Shown: positions 60,694 to 64,000 of the stretch, in pieces
How the letters are laid out: every line of letters begins with the position of its first letter
Position numbering within the stretch: the first letter of the stretch is position 1
Assembly: GCA_001769855.1 (NCBI GenBank)
Contig: MEPP01000031.1
Span: forward strand, 299,407-363,406
Direction: 5' to 3'
DNA: 64,000 nucleotides
Source: Bdellovibrionales bacterium GWA2_49_15
GTDB taxonomy: Bacteria; Bdellovibrionota; Bacteriovoracia; Bacteriovoracales; Bacteriovoracaceae
Notes under the pieces: model-generated
Told to the model about the DNA's origin: nothing
Database searches by the model: none
The model's input: the letters and a program-made list of their open reading frames with translations, nothing else
Translations under genes and position numbers: made by a program

Positions 60694-60763
60694 TGCCACG
60701 CTCTTCGCGGTAGAGGAACGCGTCTAATGCAGCATTGCTACCCAAAGGCGTGTGGCACTTTCT
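60692..60763 (+). terminator. structured stretch between convergent genes, possible two-way terminator
   Basis: AGTGCCAC (60692-60699) pairs with GTGGCACT (60752-60759), and GGTAG (60709-60713) with CTACC inside. TTTCT follows the stem on the plus strand. It separates two convergent genes, where a two-way terminator is expected, but the loop is long. Confidence 0.4.
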
Positions 60764-61898
60764 AAGAACATTGCAATTGTTCTTCGGTTGCAATGGGCTG
60801 AACTTCGTCGGCGCCTTCGCAGATGCCATTTTCTTCTGAGTAATGAGACTCTTCCGGATTGTTCAAGGAGACCAGACCAAGGCTCATCAGCGATGTTCTA
60901 ACGGAAGAGTATTGATGAATCCAGTGACGGGCCTGCTCTTCGTTAAGGGCGAGTAGAGATGCTGGATTCTCGGTGTAGGCGGCATCCATCGTTCCAGCGG
61001 CCAAGTGCGAAGGCTCAAGCAGGATCATGGCGACGGTTAATACGGAGCCACCTAAAGCGCCGGCCACTCGTGGTTTGAAAATCCCGCGGGCCCAGCGGGC
61101 ACAGGTTGCCAGGACACCTTTTCCTGACGACCGGGCCAGGCCTGCCAGGATTCTCTGCGTGGAGGCCTTGGATAAGTAGGGCATTATTTTTTCGGCGATG
61201 GGTTTCGCGATGCTTGTTCCAAATTTTGAAACCTGAACAATTCCTTGCTCAGACAAGCTCACTAAGTTGTTCCAATTTCGCGCAATAATTCCGCGAGAAT
61301 CTCGAATGGAGGAGTGATAAATCAGTTCGGCCGTTTCTTTGGCGGTTTCTCTCGCCGACGAGTTGGAGAGAGTTCTGGTTAAACTTGCAATAATTCTTTC
61401 CTTCACATTAGGACTTTGCAGGCCAGTGCGAATGAGCGCTTCCGATTCTGCAGCGGTCAGCTTGGCCAGACCTTGGGCCGCATTGCTGGCATTCTTTTGG
61501 ATGAGGGCCTCGGAGAAACGTTGAATTTCTGGGGCCAGTGCCCTTTCAATTCCCATGGCGATTACGCGACCTTGTTCGCGAAGAAGCGCCGAAGTTTTCT
61601 GCGCAAGCTCCAGGCCTTGGCGATAATTGGCATAGCTGGCATAGCCGACCGTCCCCGCGACACCGGCCCCGACCGCCACAACGCCCAGAAGTTCGCGACT
61701 GAACATGGGATCGGTTTTGGACTTCTCTTTGAGTTTTCGCCAAACTTCCATGGCGGCATTTTCCTTCGCCGTATTGATACATCGCTCGCCATAACACTTA
61801 CTTTCAAAGCAGGCTTCGCCTTCGCAACTTAGCTGGGCCTGGACCGTGACTGAGGCGGATAGGAAAAGGATGACGACAAGACGTATAATATTGTTCAT
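60762..61898 (-). CDS. secreted protein of unknown function
   Basis: Signal peptide MNNIIRLVVILFLSASVTVQAQLS, then a cluster of four cysteines CEGEACFESKCYGERC at the mature N-terminus, followed by helical regions. A hydrophobic helix (LLGVVAVGAGVAGTVGYASYANY, about 68-90) and another near 280 (GGSVLTVAMILLEPSHLAAG) suggest a membrane-associated protein. Residues 100-200 are a regular amphipathic helix region (SARETAKETAELIYHS). Not recognised. Confidence 0.65.
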   Translation of the reverse strand: MNNIIRLVVILFLSASVTVQAQLSCEGEACFESKCYGERCINTAKENAAMEVWRKLKEKSKTDPMFSRELLGVVAVGAGVAGTVGYASYANYRQGLELAQKTSALLREQGRVIAMGIERALAPEIQRFSEALIQKNASNAAQGLAKLTAAESEALIRTGLQSPNVKERIIASLTRTLSNSSARETAKETAELIYHSSIRDSRGIIARNWNNLVSLSEQGIVQVSKFGTSIAKPIAEKIMPYLSKASTQRILAGLARSSGKGVLATCARWARGIFKPRVAGALGGSVLTVAMILLEPSHLAAGTMDAAYTENPASLLALNEEQARHWIHQYSSVRTSLMSLGLVSLNNPEESHYSEENGICEGADEVQPIATEEQLQCS

Positions 61899-61900
61899 AA

Positions 61901-61995
61901 ATTCCCCGATGATGATGAATGCTCAGAGAAATGCAGTTTCAGTGCCAAAGCACTGTTGTGATTGCCAAGACTTGGAACCCACTTCGCCGGGGAAT
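61901..61995 (-). promoter_or_regulatory. nested inverted repeats over the ribosome-binding region of the next gene
   Basis: ATTCCCCG (61901-61908) and CGGGGAAT (61988-61995) are complementary and enclose a short hairpin CAGTGC-CAAA-GCACTG (61940-61955). On the minus strand the 3' arm includes the GGGGA that precedes the ATG at 61898. Folding could hide the site; the function is inference. Confidence 0.35.
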
Positions 61996-62034
61996 GGTAT
62001 TTTTTACACGGGGCCGTCTAAACTTTCGACAATA

Positions 62035-62943
62035 TTACTTGGAGTACAAGAGATATGGCGCGGAATCTCCATATTTTGTTTTGAGAAGAGCGAGACGGCC
62101 TGAGGCCACCGGACAGGTAAAAGACTGGCCACTCTGGGCCTCCAGCTGGGCCAAGGCCTTCTTCACTTTTTTGCCAACGCGCTCGGTGTAGCGGTTGCAG
62201 TTGATGCCCTCGTCGAAGCCGGCATCAACATAGTTGCGCCAGTCAAATTCTTTGAGCTTTTTCCATTCGCCGCGATCGCAGGCGAAATAGGGGCCGGGCG
62301 CTTGGAACTTTTTCTCGATTAAGTTGGCCCAAAAAGTCATCCCGTTGTAGTTGGCGACGAGATCAGCATTGGAATAGGTGGCGGTAGTGAGCAGGCCGAA
62401 CTTCCCTTTCTCGGTTCGCACGCCCCAATCGAGGACCTTCTGGACTCCGCGTTTTTTTTCAAAGGCCCTTTTATAATAGACCAAACCTTCGGTGAAGAAG
62501 TGGCCGAACTTATCGGCACCGACGACCACCTTCCCCTCTGGCGTATCAATTTGCACGATGGCCCCGACGGCACTTTTAAAAATCACCAGCACGGGAGCTT
62601 CCAGAAATTTTACCTCACGATAGATCGACTGACTTCGAGGATAGCGGATGGCCGGAATATCGCCGTCAAGGTTGGCGTTCACATAGGCTTCCACCGGCCC
62701 GGCAATAACATCGCCGCTTAAATATTTCTTTAACTTTTTTCGCAGAACTGTCTCATTGCATCCGATATATTGATTGGCTTCGCCCAGGGCGCGATCAATG
62801 CGGGCGTTGGTAAAGGTATTCAAAATGGGAGAGGCGTCTTCTTTGAGTTCGTAACGGTGGGAGAAACTATCCACCTCACTGGCGCTTAGCGGACTGCAGT
62901 TCAATGCCAAAGCACAGCCCAATATCAAGATATTGCTTTTCAT
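62035..62943 (-). CDS. secreted protein of unknown function
   Basis: The ATG at 62943 has GGAGGGA upstream and starts MKSNILILGCALALNCSPLSASEV, a signal peptide; an earlier in-frame start adds ten unlikely residues. The 302-residue protein has a conserved-looking middle, GADKFGHFFTEGLVYYKRAF then TATYSNADLVANYNGMTFWANL, reminiscent of small membrane-linked lipid-modifying or YfiM-like proteins with D-K-x-x-H. Two to three disulfides may form (YIGCNET, FACDRGE, GINCNRY). Function unknown. Confidence 0.68.
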   Translation of the reverse strand: MKSNILILGCALALNCSPLSASEVDSFSHRYELKEDASPILNTFTNARIDRALGEANQYIGCNETVLRKKLKKYLSGDVIAGPVEAYVNANLDGDIPAIRYPRSQSIYREVKFLEAPVLVIFKSAVGAIVQIDTPEGKVVVGADKFGHFFTEGLVYYKRAFEKKRGVQKVLDWGVRTEKGKFGLLTTATYSNADLVANYNGMTFWANLIEKKFQAPGPYFACDRGEWKKLKEFDWRNYVDAGFDEGINCNRYTERVGKKVKKALAQLEAQSGQSFTCPVASGRLALLKTKYGDSAPYLLYSK

Positions 62944-63024
62944 AGACAGTCCCTCCAAGAGTGGAGGGACCATATAAGGAGTCTAAATTTGTGTCAAGGC
63001 CGGAGCAGGAAGCGGGTAATTTTT

Positions 63025-64000
63025 CTACGGGGTAACCGAGAGAAGAGAATCGATCAAACCTTGTCCTTGGGCCTCTGGTGCAAGGCCAATATCGCGAGAC
63101 TTAAGCGTATTCAGGCCGGACGAGAGCATGAGCGCTGCTACTCCCGCCACGTGAGGCGAAGCCATGCTCGTCCCGTTGTAAGTTACGTAGGTGCTACCTT
63201 TGGTCGTCGATAGAACTGAGACACCGGGTGCAGCGAAATCCACCTCCGGCCCAAAATTACTAAAGGAGGCAAGCCGGTTGCTGGAATCGATGGCCGAAAC
63301 GGCGATGGACTCAGAATATTTGGCAGGATAAGAAACAGGGCCTGATTCATTTCCTGCGGCCACAACAATCACCAATCCGGCCGCATAGGCTTCCTGAACG
63401 GCGGCCTTGAGAACAGTGGAATCACTCGGGCCACCCAAACTCATATTGATGACATGGGCACCATGGGAAATGCATGAGCGAATGCCTTCAGCGATATCAG
63501 AGTTGTATCCCGAGCCGCGACGATCGAGAACTTTAGCGGCAAAAATCGAGGCCTCGGGGGCGACGCCGACCACGCCAATTTCATTATCGAGAGCGGCAAT
63601 GGTTCCTGCCACATGCGTGCCGTGCCCGTTATCGTCATCCCACTTGTTAGGATCAATAGCACCGCGACTCACAATAAAATTTTCTCCGCCCATCACATTG
63701 GCCTGGAGATCTGGGTGATTTCTCTGCACGCCTGTATCGACGACGCAGACGATGGAGCCAAGACCTCTGGATGTATTCCAGGCACCTTGAGAATTAATAT
63801 GGGTTATCCCCCATGGTACAGTTTCGGGCGGTGGAGTCGTTGTTCCGCCCGTGGGTTTGCCCTGGACTTCCACCATTCCATCTTTTTCGATTTCTAAGGA
63901 GGAGGCGATTTGCTTTAGGGATCTGACCTGACTATTACTTAAGTGGGCGATCAAGGCCTTATGATACTTCAGCTTATGAGAAACTTGTCCTCCCACCTTT
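63025..64000 (-). CDS. subtilisin-like serine protease (S8), 5' end cut off by window edge
   Basis: The frame runs off the window at its 5' end; no start is certain. The N-terminal piece (KYHKALIAHLSNSQVRSLKQ) looks like the end of an I9 propeptide. The catalytic triad is intact: Asp in CVVDTGVQRNHPDL (near 63740), His in DDNGHGTHVAGT (near 63620) and Ser in YNGTSMASPHVAG (near 63160), with the oxyanion Asn in VVAAGNESG. A likely exported protease, in keeping with a predatory or scavenging life; that last is inference. Confidence 0.88.
   Translation of the reverse strand, partial: KVGGQVSHKLKYHKALIAHLSNSQVRSLKQIASSLEIEKDGMVEVQGKPTGGTTTPPPETVPWGITHINSQGAWNTSRGLGSIVCVVDTGVQRNHPDLQANVMGGENFIVSRGAIDPNKWDDDNGHGTHVAGTIAALDNEIGVVGVAPEASIFAAKVLDRRGSGYNSDIAEGIRSCISHGAHVINMSLGGPSDSTVLKAAVQEAYAAGLVIVVAAGNESGPVSYPAKYSESIAVSAIDSSNRLASFSNFGPEVDFAAPGVSVLSTTKGSTYVTYNGTSMASPHVAGVAALMLSSGLNTLKSRDIGLAPEAQGQGLIDSLLSVTP

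Noticed and set aside
1-64000. CRISPR array, tRNA genes or phage structural genes
   Set aside because: I saw no regularly spaced repeats, no tRNA-like T-loop with matching stems, and no capsid, tail or terminase gene.

Overview
The window reads as chromosomal DNA of a Gram-negative, double-membraned bacterium, most likely a member of the Bdellovibrionota (Bacteriovorax/Bdellovibrio relatives) or another deltaproteobacteria-like lineage. This is inferred from a gliding-machinery-like gene set in the order gltC-D-E-F-G, the very high share of lipoproteins and secreted proteins without recognisable domains, PilZ and HD-GYP c-di-GMP proteins, and moderate GC with dense, often ATGA-overlapping genes. 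No 16S rRNA or tRNA gene is present, so the assignment is not proven.

Layout: 1-6.7 kb holds a U32-like protein (cut by the window edge), a membrane-fused spermidine synthase-like protein, a GNAT acetyltransferase, a small secreted protein, two histidine phosphatases (one SixA-like) and an RluA-type pseudouridine synthase. 6.7-8.5 kb is an operon of three lipoproteins. 8.5-11.3 kb has membrane proteins (one PqiA-like) and a PilZ protein. 11.4-19.5 kb is the gliding-like envelope cluster: FHA/PglI-like protein, small GltF-like protein, TPR lipoprotein, large TPR protein, second TPR protein and an outer-membrane barrel. 19.6-25.4 kb encodes an AddAB-like helicase-nuclease pair. 26.5-28.6 kb encodes a FadF-like membrane Fe-S oxidoreductase, followed by three secreted proteins of unknown role. 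32.6-41 kb is housekeeping: an HD-GYP protein, hisS, valS and an aroC-aroB-aroA operon. 41-45 kb holds a zinc-ribbon coiled-coil protein, a TolC-family protein, the RNase P RNA gene rnpB and small accessory genes.

45.26-48.45 kb is the most notable segment: a recombinase-in-trio (RIT) element with three overlapping, catalytically intact tyrosine recombinases between inverted repeats. It sits inside an ORF6N-domain gene whose two halves can be read in the same frame on either side. Each end carries two inverted copies of a short motif, and a nearly perfect 15-bp direct repeat flanks the element.

48.7-52.7 kb holds a TIR-TM-YARHG protein with a degenerate amidase-like C-terminus, a HEAT-repeat protein, a J-domain protein, and a HigBA/RelE-type toxin-antitoxin pair with two matching palindromic operators. 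52.7-55 kb holds mutY and an acyl-CoA dehydrogenase, the latter a plausible partner of the FadF-like protein through ETF. 55-64 kb is dominated by secreted proteins: an EEP-family hydrolase, a protein with a VWA-like MIDAS motif, several unknowns, a DsbA-like thioredoxin and a subtilisin cut by the window end.
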